Source of the DNA: Zygnema cylindricum
Lineage: Eukaryota; Streptophyta; Zygnematophyceae; Zygnematales; Zygnemataceae
DNA length: 36,000 nt
Reading direction: 5' to 3'
NCBI GenBank assembly: GCA_037447655.1
Contig: JBBHKE010000930.1
Span: 64,001-100,000, forward strand
Shown here: positions 1 through 28,640 of the stretch, piece after piece
How the letters are laid out: the number at the start of each line of letters is the position of its first letter
Numbering within the stretch: the stretch's first letter is position 1
Notes under the pieces: model-generated
Databases searched by the model: none
The model's input: the letters and a program-made list of their open reading frames with translations, nothing else
Told to the model about the DNA's origin: nothing
Translations under genes and position numbers: made by a program

Positions 1-1323
1 CAATTTCCCTATTTTTTTACCTGCAATATCAGTAAGTTGTGTTATAAACCTTAGTGTTCGATATCATATACGTCATCTTGACAGATTGCTCATTAATCCA
101 TTCATCTCCCATTTCTACAACTTTTCGTTTTTTTATAATTTTATCAATACTTCATATCTCAAACTTTAACAGGGTCGTATATCTTCGTAGTCCATGGTAA
201 TATTGGTTAATAGCCATATTAATAATTGTTCTTAAAATTGTTCGATTTTTCTATTTATAGTACATGTATTTAATATATAATTATAATATAAACTTAACCT
301 GACAAAATATCGTCTGGAATTTGATCAAATCGAATTGAAGATAAAATTCCATTTATCAATCAATAAATAATAATTCCTTATTTTTTCTCGATCAAATTCC
401 ATTCTATCATATTCTGGAGTCTAACAACCATCGACCACAAACACTCTTCTTTCAGTAACCAGTGGAGATTAACTAAACAAAAAGGGGGGAAAGGGAGATA
501 GAAAAAAGGAGGGAGAGGGAGAGAGTGAGAGGGGAAGAAAGAGGGAGGGAGAGGGAGGGGAAGAGGGAGAAAGTGAGGAGAAGAGGGAACAACACACAGG
601 ATAAATTATAAAGCACGATGGTAAACCATCTGAGTCGGGGGGTCAACTTCAAATTACCTGAACTGTGAGGCATCATTAAAAGGAAATATTATAAAAGAAA
701 GGTCAGCCTGGAAAGAAAATGAAAGAAAAGGGAAAGAGAACGAAAAAGGTATGTAATGGGTATAATAATAAAATAATATAATATTACTGCCATTCTGCAA
801 AAAGACAAACGGCTATCGCATTAAAAGACATTTGAACCACATTATATTCTCTGTCTGTTTTCCCAGCAAAAAAAAAAACAAAAAAAAACAAACACAAGAA
901 CAAAAAAGAAAACGAAAACAGTAAAACAAAGCTAAAAAATAAATAAATTTTAAGACAATCAACTCATAAGTTTAAAAACCCAAAGTCTCACAATTTAACT
1001 GAGCAAAAGGGGGAATAAAAAAACAAGAATAGGAGAATCCTAAACATACTCTCTCTCCCTCTCCCTGTCCCTCTCCATCTCCATTCCTCTTCAACACAAT
1101 TTTCTAAATCAGTTATAAAGTTATCCCAAACATTTCTCAAAACTCACAAAGGTTCCGATTACCTCATTCACCAAATATTTGTTTTTTGGACTTGTTTGCC
1201 CTTCTTTGCCCTAAAATGCGACAACAATGTTTATATTACGAAAAAAAACAGCAAAAACCTAAAACAACACCTACAAGAAACTAATTGAAAAAAAAAGGAA
1301 AAAAAGCAAAAGGCAAATATATT
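1..1323. other. AT-rich spacer downstream of the AspRS gene
   Basis: I see no gene here. The stretch is AT-rich with a GA-rich tract at about 481-595 and A-rich runs at about 866-945. At 610-634 there is a solo copy of a hairpin-like motif (core GATGGTAAACCATC) that also forms the ends of the element at 15759-16788. The 3' UTR and poly(A) site of the AspRS gene should lie in the right-hand part, but I cannot point to them. Confidence 0.6.
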
Positions 1324-8643
<7,320 letters not shown>

Positions 8644-9798
8644 CTGTTTGAAAAAAAGGAAAAAAAGAACCGGAAAAAAAAGGAAAAAGAAATGAAAAAA
8701 CCAGAAAAAAGAGGAATAGGTATAAAATAAATAAAACAAAAGAGAAAAAGTTATCAACCGATTGGACCAATGGGAAGTCGCAGTAATTTCCGGATAAAAG
8801 GTTTCTTTTCCTTTTTGGAAGTTTTTTGGTTTTTTGGTTTTTTTCCTTTTTTTTTCCTAATTAAAAAAGGGAGGGTTTTTTCCTTTTTTAATTATTTTTT
8901 AAAAAAAAAAAATAATAAAAAAGAAAAAAAAAAAAAAAAAGAAAAAGAAGGAAAAAAAAAAAAAACAAACAACGATCAAAAAGAGAAGGAAACAAAAGAA
9001 GACGAAAAAAATTTAAACGAAAAAGGAACAATACCCGAAAGAAAAACAAAAAAAAGGAAGGAATACATATCAAAAACAGAAAAAAAATTGGGGAAAAACG
9101 AGACAAAAAATAGAACAAAGAGGAAAAACGGAAAAGAAGGGGGGAAAAAAGAGAAAAAAACGAGGAAAAAATGGGGGAGGAGAGAGAAGGAAAAAGGGGA
9201 ATTAGGAAAAAGGGGAATTGAGAAAAAGGTAGCTATATGCGTACAGTGAGGGAGAGAGAGAAGGAGAGGGAGGGCGGGAGAGAGGGAGAGTGGAGAGAGG
9301 GAGAGAGGAAGGTCGAGGAGATAGGGTGAGAGGGAGGAGAGAGAAAGGGAGAGAAGGGGAGAAGGAGAGAAAGAGAGGGAGAGGGAGGGGACAAGGAGCG
9401 AGAGAGAGGGAGACAGGGAGAGGAAGAGAGGGAGATAGGAGAGAGGGATAGAGGGAGAGGGGGAGAAACAGAAAGAAAGGAAAAGAACGGGAGAAAAGAA
9501 GCAAGGCGCAGGGAGGGGATGTGAAGGGTAAAAGAGCCAGGGAGAGGGAGAGGGAGAGAAAGAGAAAAGTGAAAGGGAGAGATGAGAAAGAATAAGGGAG
9601 AGAGAGGGAGAAACGGATGCCAGACAAGAAGAAGGCCAATTCAGGATTCGTTCATATTACTTTTAGTACATTGGGTAGCAAACCGAGAGAGAGGGCGAAA
9701 AAGAGAGAGAAAGTGAGAGAGAGGGAGAGAGGAAGGGAGCGAGAGTGGAAGGGAGGGAGGGAGAGACAGAGGGAGAGGAAGCGGAGGGCAATTCATAC
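8644..9798. other. Gap between INTS4 and AspRS: low complexity, missing exons expected here
   Basis: This stretch should hold the first AspRS exon and the C-terminal INTS4 exons, or the gene ends. I find only T-rich and A-rich sequence (8645-9230), GA-rich repeats (9240-9600 and 9680-9785) and the exon A copy. A weak match to the INTS4 9799 exon edge lies at about 9631-9690. The Lys-rich open frame at 8770-9249 follows base composition and is not credible as a gene. Confidence 0.6.
8755..8812 (-). repeat. Copy of the 5' part of AspRS exon A in the upstream intron
   Basis: Plus-strand CGATTGGACCAATGGGAAGTCGC followed by AGTAATTTCCGGATAAA matches exon A at about 8577-8625 (same order, few substitutions). 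On the minus strand it reads LSGNYCDFPLVQS, a near copy of LSGNYGDLPLVQS. No acceptor or full exon accompanies it. Confidence 0.85.
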
Positions 9799-9939
9799 CT
9801 TCGGCCTGCCCTTTAAGCTTCCTAGCAATGCTTGCACTGTGCTATGAAGGGCCGACCGCTTTACGATTCGCAAACTTCCCAACAAACTTCGACAAAGTCT
9901 TCGCATTTCCCGAGACGAATCGTCCACAACAGCTCTCAC
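9799..9939 (-). CDS. INTS4: INTS4 exon 5, last one recognised
   Basis: 47 codons, VRAVVDDSSREMRRLCRSLL to LLGSLKGRPK. DDSSREMR matches the family's EDSSRDIR. The donor AAG|GTATGA is followed in frame by TGA, so unspliced read-through would end the protein one codon later. Confidence 0.9.
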
Positions 9940-12900
9940 CTACATAGTATAATGTAAATGTTTCTATCAGATAGGGGGTCAATAATATCCAAAAGATGCT
10001 GAAGTGCCTGCAGTAGAGGATCGTAATAGAACACTATGATAGGAGAGAATTCAACAGAAAACTTCTCTCTTACTACACCGTAAATCGCTCTTAGTGATAA
10101 GAAATATATATAGAGTGAGGTTTACTTTTTATGGTATTAATTCTAAAGTAGGATTGACCGACACGGACGATTTTCGACTGCTTACCAAATTATCGTTAAG
10201 AAAGAGAATCAATTAGCATTATTGACCGTATTTTCTGTTCAGGGGCCAAAAGACACCGACAACAGATCGGTGTTATTTTCTATAATAGCCATATACGGTG
10301 TGACTTACTGTTTGCAATTGGTCGTCTTTCAAAACAAGATGATGCTTCTCAGCCACTCCAGCAAGTGCCTCCATCGCTCGCATTCTCACTCCTCCATTGT
10401 CATCATTTATGCAATCAACAATAAGAATTGTCGCAGGATCTGCCAAGACTTTGCTCCACCGACAAAGGGCTGTCAGAGCCGCTAACGTTTCTGTTCGAAC
10501 CTGCCAACCAGAAACTTCCAGGTGTCAAAAATGCCGGGTGTCAAATGTTCCACGCGTCAAATATGCCACGTGTCAAATAGGCCTGGTGTCAAATATGCCA
10601 GTTGACAAGTATGCCAGGTGTCAAATGTGCGACGTGTCGATGTATCACGTGTCAAATGTGCCAGGTGGCAAGTGAGGAGGATGGAAGTGAGTGTCACACC
10701 TCCCAAAATTCATCTTCCAAACCGTGTATAAAAGCTCCAGCTGCAAAGCTCTCCAAGAGCACTCTCTTGCCCTCCCCATCCTCCGTTGCCAAAAGTTCTG
10801 TTGTATCCCTGGGCAAAGAAGGTGAGGAAGAGGAAGGGCCTGTAGTTTTGGCAATCCGCTTGGAGAGCGCTTGCAAGAGAATGGAGTCCGATACTTGTGC
10901 CCCAGCCATGGCTCCAAGTTCCATGAAACTCGCCTTTCTGACACTCATTTCCATGTCGGTAGCCATGGAACAGACCTGACACAAAAACTCACCATGGCAA
11001 AGAATGAGGCTATGCTGTCCATCGCTATTAGTGTTAATAACACTAATTTGATCGCGGCTTCTATTTTGGTCGAAAATTATAAAATAGTGTTAATAACACT
11101 GTTTACAAAGTGCACTACACTCTGCCACGTCTCCCTACACTAAATAAGTATAATGTGTTCTACTTCTGCATTTACTATAATAATTCCTTTACGGTAAATA
11201 GCGTTGGACAGTTTACCTGTACGGTTTTTTAATACAAGAGATGAAGGACAAAAGCAATTTCAAGTATATGTTAATAGCTGAATGTTCCGCTGTACAAATG
11301 CATGAAGAGATTTCTTTAAGATTTAAATGGATCCTCAATGGACAAAAGAAATACGGTTAACTCTAACAATCCCACAAAAATGGGTTCCCAATACAATGTG
11401 TCTACTAAACATTGGACTAACTGATGCATCCGGTGAGGCAAAGGAAACACATCGTTTATTACCTCACTGACACAGCCATCCCTTTTTTGACAGCAAAAAG
11501 CTGCAAGTATTTGGTACTTATATAATTTTGCTTACATGTAAGAATGCCTCGTCAACATCCGATGAAGGTCCATCGTTTTCATTTGCTACAAATCTTCCCC
11601 ATGCTGCCACCTAAGGCAAACCACATAATCAAGTATACAAACCAGTAAATCTCACATCATATTCATTCCAACATTGTGAAAATAAATGGTGGTCTAAAAA
11701 TCAGAATCACCGCACTGTTTATCGTACGGCTGTATCTAGGAACAGCCCATTGATCAGAATTTACAAATGTCAAAAAAAAAAAAGGATTGAATTATGCCTT
11801 TACAAAGTTCGGCATAAGATCAACTACGTGACGTCCGATTTTGAGCTTGATCCATCATGAAAAAAAAAGGAGCTCTTTCATATCATCCATACAATAATTT
11901 TGCACAGATTACTTCTGCATACATTATTTCTGGTCCAATCAACTGCATTATTTGGGACCCACCCTCATACAGATTCATTTCCTTTTTTTTGGTGAGATAA
12001 GATATTGTTTCACACCAATTTGAGTGCTGCCAAACGAACTCCCGCAAACGAATCCCCCAAGAGAGCCACTGCCAGCTCGTAGTAGTTTTGAGAAAAAACA
12101 GCTCCACTTAAACACAAATTCCTAACAGCTTCCAATGCTGCAATTTTCACCGTTGGACTTGAATCTTTGACGAAAGCCTGTAACTTTCCAGCCAAATACT
12201 CTGCCTGGGGAGAGTAAATGAGCCCTTTCTTTGGACTGCCATCTGGCTGAGAGACAGCTTCTTGTAACAGCTGAATAGAAAGCTGCCGTACAGAGAAATT
12301 ATTACAATCTAAGAGCTTTATGACAGGAAATAATGTGACCAGGTCTACTTGAATTCGGAGCTGCATAATTGTCCGTACGGACCATAATGTTTGACAAATG
12401 ACGTCAGCATTACCATATGGCTCAGAAATTTCAGGAACCTCAAACTGCTTATCATCCCCTGCTGAATGCTTTTCCATATAAAATGTCTCTCCCATTTCCT
12501 GACTCTCCATAGAAAGAATCCGTAGAAGCTCGTTCAAAATAAGCACTGCACAGCCTGTCTCTGACCTTACCGCTTTTGGTTCTCCTTCAATTCTAATCTC
12601 TCCCTTATCTCCCTCTTCATCCAACCTTACTACTGTATCCGGATTTACTTCTCGTGACATCACCAATCCTGCAAGCAACGTCAACAACCGTATAATACAA
12701 GATTGCAGAGATGGCGCCCTCTCATTCCAAAACCGGTCAACGAGAGATATTCGTAGATCTTCCATTTGATTCAAACTGATTGTAGTATTTTCAAGCTCCA
12801 ATAAATCTCCTATGCTGAGAAGAGCTTCCATTCTTTGAGCTTCCTCTCCTTGTGAGCAAGCTGACAAAAGGAGGTAAATTTCTCTGCCTCCTTCACTGTG

Positions 12901-13146
12901 AGGCGAAACTGCTGCAGGACTCTTACTGAGATTCTCAGGAAGAGATTGTACAGAAACAGAAAGAGGAGGAGATTCTTCAAAAAGGTTACTGCTGCCAAAA
13001 ATTTGCTCACGAAGAGCAGCATGAAGGCCATCCTCACAAGGTTTTTTAGATTCTGAATCCTTCTTAGAAACAAAAGCATTCAGTCCTGAAGATTCTTTGT
13101 CATCAAGACCTAAAGATCTTCTGCCATCTTTAGAAGATTTCCCCAT
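9799..13146 (-). CDS. INTS4: Integrator complex subunit 4 (INTS4), N-terminal 605 residues in five exons
   Basis: INTS4 is a HEAT-repeat scaffold of the Integrator complex, where it joins the INTS9/INTS11 cleavage module in the nucleus. Exons 13146-12016, 11610-11536, 10975-10700, 10500-10309 and 9939-9799 join in phase 0 throughout. The best family blocks are AAGAFIHGLEDEFWEVRTE (family: GAFVHGLEDE-x-x-EVR), DSILLQALSKR, VDEAFLHVCSM and VVDDSSREMRRL (family: LEDSSRDIR). Human INTS4 is about 960 residues. After GSLKGRPK the donor GTATGA leads into low-complexity DNA and I find no later exon. The start used is the first ATG of the frame at 13146; the frame is also open a few codons upstream without an ATG. 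Confidence 0.92.
10309..10500 (-). CDS. INTS4: INTS4 exon 4
   Basis: 64 codons from VRTETLAALTALCRWSKVLA to LVLKDDQLQT. Continues the HEAT array; CINDDNGGVRMRAMEAL matches the family's M-F-N-D-E-x-x-x-VR pattern. Acceptor GGCAG|GTT, donor ACA|GTAAGT. Confidence 0.93.
10517..10671. repeat. 16-bp minisatellite, about ten units, filling an INTS4 intron
   Basis: Plus-strand unit near CCAGGTGTCAAATATG, with variants carrying CACGTGTC. It occupies most of the 199-nt intron between exons 3 and 4, leaving about 17 and 28 nt at the two sides for splice signals. Confidence 0.9.
10700..10975 (-). CDS. INTS4: INTS4 exon 3
   Basis: 92 codons beginning VCSMATDMEMSVRKASFMEL and ending AAGAFIHGLEDEFWE. The middle (KTTGPSSSSPSLPRDTT) is the variable loop of the family. 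GAFIHGLEDEFWE is the most diagnostic INTS4 block. Acceptor GTCAG|GTC, donor GAG|GTGTGA. Confidence 0.95.
11013..11213. mobile_element. Stowaway-like MITE in INTS4 intron 2
   Basis: A 201-bp element between TA dinucleotides at 11011-11012 and 11214-11215. Terminal inverted repeats: CTGTCCATCGCTATT at the left and the reverse complement of AATAGCGTTGGACAG at the right. The interior shares TGCCACGTCTCC and AAAATAGTG blocks with the copy at 13313-13518. It has no coding capacity. Confidence 0.8.
11536..11610 (-). CDS. INTS4: INTS4 exon 2 (75 nt)
   Basis: 25 codons, VAAWGRFVANENDGPSSDVD then EAFLH. The end aligns with the family's L-V-D-D-A-F-x-x-I-C. Acceptor CTTAG|GTG, donor CAT|GTAAGC. Confidence 0.88.
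12016..13146 (-). CDS. INTS4: INTS4 exon 1: N-terminal HEAT repeats
   Basis: 377 codons from MGKSSKDGRRSLGLDDKESS to GVRLAALKL. The first ~85 residues are polar and Ser-rich, likely disordered. From about residue 90 (EIYLLLSACSQGEEAQRMEA) helices repeat in the HEAT pattern, ending with AVALLGDSFAGVRLAALKL. Donor TTG|GTGTGA. The long single exon contrasts with the short exons elsewhere. Confidence 0.9.
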
Positions 13147-13187
13147 TGCACCTATGTCCAAAATATAGCCAGTGCAGCAGATAAGTC

Positions 13188-13287
13188 ACCGTGTTCTTCC
13201 AAACGAAGAATTTCGGTGCCACGTGGAGATATTGGAGAGAACTGGCTGCTCGGACAATGGGGAGAACCAGGCCCTTCCTTCAGCCAT
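13188..13287 (-). other. Short open frame upstream of the INTS4 start (possible uORF)
   Basis: ATG at 13287 opens 33 codons (MAEGRAWFSPLSEQPVLSNI and onward) ending at TGA about 40 nt before the INTS4 ATG. It could be a regulatory uORF, or a first exon if a very short intron (donor CG|GTGACT, acceptor ATAG) is used; that splice would put the downstream sequence out of the INTS4 frame. It resembles no protein I know. Confidence 0.3.
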
Positions 13288-13312
13288 GGCCGCTTCATCT
13301 TTCAGTACAGTA

Positions 13313-13518
13313 AGCTGTCCACTGCTTTTACATTTTAGAGTTAGTAACACTAATTCGGTCGCGACTTCTTTTGGCCAAAAATCATAAAATAGTGCTAAGG
13401 AAACTATTTGAGGGAGTGGACTAAAGTCTGCCACGTCTCCTTGCACTAAATTAGTATAATATATTATAGTTTCGTATTAACACGATTAAATCTTTTACGC
13501 TAAAAACGATGGGCAGTG
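13313..13518. mobile_element. Stowaway-like MITE just upstream of INTS4
   Basis: 206 bp between TA dinucleotides (13311-13312 and 13519-13520). Right end reads CACTGCCCATCGTTTTTA on the minus strand; left end AGCTGTCCACTGCTTTTA. Its position, 170 bp upstream of the INTS4 ATG, means it may form part of the promoter or 5' UTR. Confidence 0.78.
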
Positions 13519-15242
13519 TACTGCCAATGCCTTGAGCACACTGCCAAGCTGATAATTTGACAAGATATGCATGCCAATATGCACTGCTATCGTGATGGTA
13601 CAAAATTTTGTAGTGTTGTGTATCGGTAGAAAGTTTATCGCGATAATACCGATATCGATAGTTATCGGTTATCGAAAGGTTAGAGGTACCGATATATCGG
13701 TCCGAGACCAACAAATTCCATATCGGTGGTAACTTAAAAAAATATAGTATGCATACATACAATAGTACTTTATAATATACTGTAATATATTATTGATTTA
13801 TATAGCGTGGTATGCCAGGTGTAAGAATTTGTTCCGTACGCTGTTTAACTGAAACTTAGGGTGCGTCTCTATGTACTTCAAACTTAGAGATTTTTTTTTG
13901 TTTTTTAGCGCAGATCCGGCGGACCCGGATTTCGGGTGTCCCTATGTGTACCAAACGAAATTGTCACTTAGGGCGTGACGATTGTATACGTCGACAATGC
14001 CCGTGACGGCTGTCAACGTCTACAATCTGTGATGGCGCACGTTATTTTTCGTAACTGCTTGTGACGTCGCGTGACTTTTCGTGACATTGTAGACCTACCG
14101 CCCTCCAGCCTGTGCCGTTTCACGGTTGAAGAAGATGCGTTTTGACTTTGCGTCTATTGTCGGCTCGACGTGAAATGGCATCGGAACCTTGAGACCCCTG
14201 CAAAAAAAAATCCCGTACCGGATGGAAACGGACAAAACAAAACAAACTATGTACTTCTCTTTGTCGTATTAAACAAAAACGGACAAAACATAGCGAATCG
14301 TGTACACTTCCACGTCGCTTGAAATCCTTTGATTTTTTTGAACAAAATATTACACGTGCGAATACGTGTTCCTATTTGTTTATAGAAAATCCTTAATTTT
14401 AAAACACATCGGCCCTGTATTTTAAAGATAAGGTTGAAGATGACGTTTTTTGTCGTCGAAGTGGGTCGAAAAACACAAGACGACAACATGTAGTACATTT
14501 TAAATTCGATGATGACGCAAAATGTACTTCTCTTTTTTTCTATTTTATTGTACGGTTGAAACTTACGCGGTACGGCTCTAAGTTTTACAGGAAAACGACA
14601 GAAAAAAACCCTTACTTAAGCACACAGAGACGCACCCTTACTACGGATAGCGTGGCACATAAATGTTGACAAATTTAAAGTAATAGTTTATAGTTCTAAA
14701 ATTATAGTACGGAAACGAAAAAAATAAATTACATCGTAAATTTGTAAAATCAAACTTTTTCGAAAACCGGACGAACAGAACAAAGCAGACGACAAATCTG
14801 TCAGACTGCCGCCATTAACTGCCATTTATAAAAAAAATAACAGTCAAAAAGACATTCTGGAAGGGGTACCCAAGTAAAACCCCCTTAAATTAGAAATAAT
14901 GAAGGAATATCGCGATTTTTTTGCGAAATCGGGGGGAAGGGGGTCCGCGGCGCGTCCGAGGAATAACACGTACAGTTGAGTGTACTGGCCGTACATTTGT
15001 CTGTACGGTCCGTACAGATATCGCCGGTAGTTATCAATATCGGTGTTATCGCCGATAGTTATTGATATCGGTGTTATCGCCGATAATAACACGCTCCTAG
15101 CACTAAATTAGTATTCTAGTTTCGCATTAACAATTTAACACTAATAAATCTTTTACGCTAAATCCGCCTGAGCACACTGCCAAGCTGATAATTTGACAAG
15201 ATATGCATGCAAATATGCACTGCTGTCGTGATGGTACAAAAA
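13446..15242. repeat. Direct repeats flanking a 1.5-kb insert
   Basis: A ~165-bp segment at 13446-13607 recurs at 15103-15242 in the same orientation. It covers part of the MITE and its right flank: GAGCACACTGCCAAGCTGAT, AATTTGACAAGATATGCATG and TCGTGATGGTACAAA. The insert is bordered by inverted TATCG-rich arms (about 13619-13675 and 15015-15090) and contains the Harbinger-like element. No coding frame is credible. Confidence 0.75.
13859..14637. mobile_element. Non-autonomous PIF/Harbinger-like element
   Basis: 779 bp with inverted ends: GGGTGCGTCTCTATGT at 13859 and the reverse complement of ACAGAGACGCACCC ending at 14637, with weaker similarity for about 40 bp. It is flanked by TTA at 13856-13858 and 14638-14640. 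A 3-bp TTA/TAA duplication with G-rich ends is typical of PIF/Harbinger elements. No transposase frame is present. Confidence 0.72.
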
Positions 15243-15758
15243 TTTGTACCGATCGCTTAAATCGTACTGTACAACTGTGAAGTTTAGTTTAAATTAGCTA
15301 GGTACGGTATCAATTATTAGAATTAGCTATCAGTTATTATTTAGTTAGCTGTTAGTTAGTTAGTAGTAGTTAATTAGCTTACATATAATGACTACTTCTA
15401 AACGTTCCCAGACCTTCGACCATGGCTTTCTGATCTCGTTTTCCCACCTTATCTTTTCCGACTTGTTACCAAATTGTCAAAACAAAGTTGTTTCAAAACC
15501 TTCTCTTCTAATGCTAAGTTTATTGTCTTTCGTTCACCCTTTACGTTCAAATTAGCCTTGCTATATTCAGCAATACTTCTTATTTTTGTTTTCAGCTTAT
15601 TGTGTTCCAATCGTTCTTAGACCGCTAACCCAATCGGCAAGTTTCTAAAGACTCCATCTTCCATTTTCGTCTTCATCCACTTCGCTAAACCGACTGCAAA
15701 TCCTACTGTGGATATTCACACACACAACCGCCTAGACCGATTCCAAGACTTTAAAAGG

Positions 15759-16788
15759 AAAGCGTGATGGTAAACAATCTTGAGTACATGTAAACCAAAA
15801 AAAAATGGTGGCACAACTCCATATGCTCATCAAGACAACAAGGTTTGGCTATTCCACAATAGCTGTGGTGAACGGAGATCTTTGTGTGAATCTCTAGTGT
15901 TCCACAATGTAGGTGGCACACAAAGAACGTCGAGCCCAAATAAACGAGCTATATTAACAAAACACCAAAAAAAAAAAAACAAGGGAGTAAGAGATTATGG
16001 GTTTTCGAAACTTATTTGCGGAATCAAATTTTGGATTTGCAAAGTAAGACAAGACCACCATGTGACAACTGTATACGAGGTACAGTGCCAAAGGTAGGGG
16101 CGTGCTTCCAGTCAATGGTGGCCACAGTATTTTTGGTGACATTGTTTTGGCGAACCTAACCTCCTCCATTAGAGTCATTTGTTAGGTGGCTGGACATGCT
16201 AGAGTAGCCCCGTGTGACACTACTAAGAAGGACTGACATTATGCACACCGCAATAACAAGGATGGTTTCAATTCGACGGCCGAGAGATATTTGGTTCTTT
16301 GGGAGTTGCTTTGAATGAGTTCCTCTGGTACTTGTGGTCGGTGTTCTTACGAGAGGAGGAGCCTTAGAAGCCTCTTCCTTCTATCCTTTTGTATTATATA
16401 TATTTTTTTGAATGTCAGCATTTTATCCCTGGCTTTAAAGCGATTGCAAGATTTTGTTCTCCTCCAATGTTCAACTGTTGTTGTGATTCGTCATCAATAT
16501 TCCAAAATTCCTTCAATGTGCTCCGCCGAGGCTAGATGACTTAAAGAAATGTTTTTAGTCGTTTTCTATGTCCAAGATCCGCTGGGTAGTTTTTGTTTTG
16601 GGTACGAATGTGTTGTTGTTATTTTTTGATTCGGGTACAAATGTTTGCTTGTTGTCCTTTTCAATAATTAGTGTAGTTTTTTCTTTCTTTCCTTTTTTCA
16701 ACCTGTTTTTCCTACCAGTGTTTAATTTTCCAGTTTCATTTTTTTTTTTTTTGTTCCCATGTACTCGGATGGTTTACCATCATGCTTT
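15759..16788. mobile_element. Candidate element with ~32-bp inverted ends
   Basis: AAAGCGTGATGGTAAACAAT with TTGAGTACATG at 15759-15790 is inverted at 16758-16788 (CATGTACTCGGATGGTTTAC with CATCATGCTTT). Interior of about 1 kb with no convincing transposase. The end motif itself contains a GATGGT/ACCATC hairpin, and a solo copy occurs at 610-634. Confidence 0.5.
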
Positions 16789-17499
16789 TTTGATTTATTC
16801 TTACGGGGAGAATATCAACCCTATTTTTTGTTAACCCTAAAAACAATAAAATTTCTCATGCAGAGGAAAAAAGAAAAAAAAAAGGGGAAACCACTTAAAA
16901 AAAAAAAAAACAGAAGGAATTGCCGTTATGTAACAGGAAAACACTTAACCAACGATAGAAACAAAAAAAAAAAAGGGAGCATTGCAAAACATTTGACAAA
17001 AAAAGAAGGGAAAAAAGGAAAGGAACAAATCCACCTACATAGATAATAATTTTTCGACCGATTCTATACATAACGGGAAACTACTGTTCCTTTAAACTAA
17101 CAAAATTTCATTAAAAAAAATAGAAAAAAAGATAAAAACAAAAAAACAAACGGATAAAGGACAGGTTTTCATGTCCTCATTTTTTTTCCCCTTTTAAGTA
17201 AAAATGTTTTGCTGATTTTTCCACATTATATTCCTACAACATCGTCTCTTAACTCTTTCCTAACACTTTCTTAAACTCTTTTTTAACATTTTTTCAACTC
17301 TTCTTTAACACTTTCTCAACTCTTTTTTAACTATTTTTTAACATTTTTTGACTCTTTTGAACTCTTTTCACCACTTTTTTCCACATATTGCTTTCCTACA
17401 ACTTCATTTTCTTCAAAAAAATTCTTTTTGTTTTCATTTCTCGGTTGATATTTTGGCGAACAAACTCCTCTAAAAAAAAAAAACAAAACCTCTCTTGCC

Positions 17500-17950
17500 T
17501 TCCTCCCCTCCCCCCCCCTTATCTCTCTCCTCCTCCCCAGCTCTCCGCATCTTCTCTTCTTCCTCCTCGCTCCCCTCCCCTCTCTCTTCCTCTCCTCTCT
17601 TTTCTCTCAATTTTTACAAAAATGTTTTCGAAGTTCATACTTCGCCAAACTCGTAAAAAACAAACTAATCCTCTCCTCCCCTCATCTCTTTCCTCCCCTC
17701 ATCTCTTTCCTCCCCTCATCTCTTTCCTCCCCTCCACTCTCCCCTCCTTCCCTCCTCTCCTCCCCTCTCCTCCCCCCCTCCCCTCCCCTCCTCGCCTTCT
17801 CCCTGGCTTTTTACGACAGTTCCGGAGTTCTATTTTCTTTTTAATAGTCCTCTGCTCCTCCCCTCCTCTCCTCCCTTCTTCCCCTCTCTTACCCTTCTCC
17901 CCTCTCCTCCTCTCCTCCTCTCCTCCCCTTCTGTCCTCCTCTTGTCTCTC
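17500..17950. repeat. CT-rich tract downstream of ERGIC3 stop
   Basis: Imperfect CTCCTCCCCT repeats, purine-rich on the gene's sense strand, directly after the ERGIC3 stop codon and so probably in the 3' UTR or just beyond. It is interrupted by copies of the terminal exon. Confidence 0.85.
17812..17855 (-). repeat. Copy of the ERGIC3 terminal exon end
   Basis: On the minus strand, ATTAAAAAGAAAATAGAACT followed by CCGGAACTGTCGTAAAA matches the functional ATTAAGAAGAAAATAGAACT, AGGGAAATTGTCGTAG at 17958-17994. A more decayed relative may lie at about 17615-17665. Confidence 0.75.
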
Positions 17951-17957
17951 CCGTTAT

Positions 17958-28633
<10,676 letters not shown>

Positions 28634-28640
28634 GGCTACC

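Larger units (their letters stand above)
13519..17957. other. Spacer between INTS4 and ERGIC3
   Basis: No gene recognised. Left half: repeats and transposon-like elements. 17230-17360: imperfect repeats of AACTCTTTTTTAACA type. 17490-17950: CT-rich tract and copies of the ERGIC3 terminal exon. The open frames here match nothing I know and track base composition. Confidence 0.6.

Noticed and set aside
8770-9249. 159-codon Lys-rich frame
   Set aside because: Follows an A/G-rich tract, no start context or family match; not the Lys-rich AspRS N-terminus because it is on the opposite strand.
10515-10672. Short regularly spaced repeats resembling a CRISPR array
   Set aside because: The 16-bp units are contiguous with no unique spacers and lie in a eukaryotic intron.
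12810-13079. 89-codon frame inside INTS4 exon 1
   Set aside because: Out-of-frame shadow of the HEAT-repeat exon.
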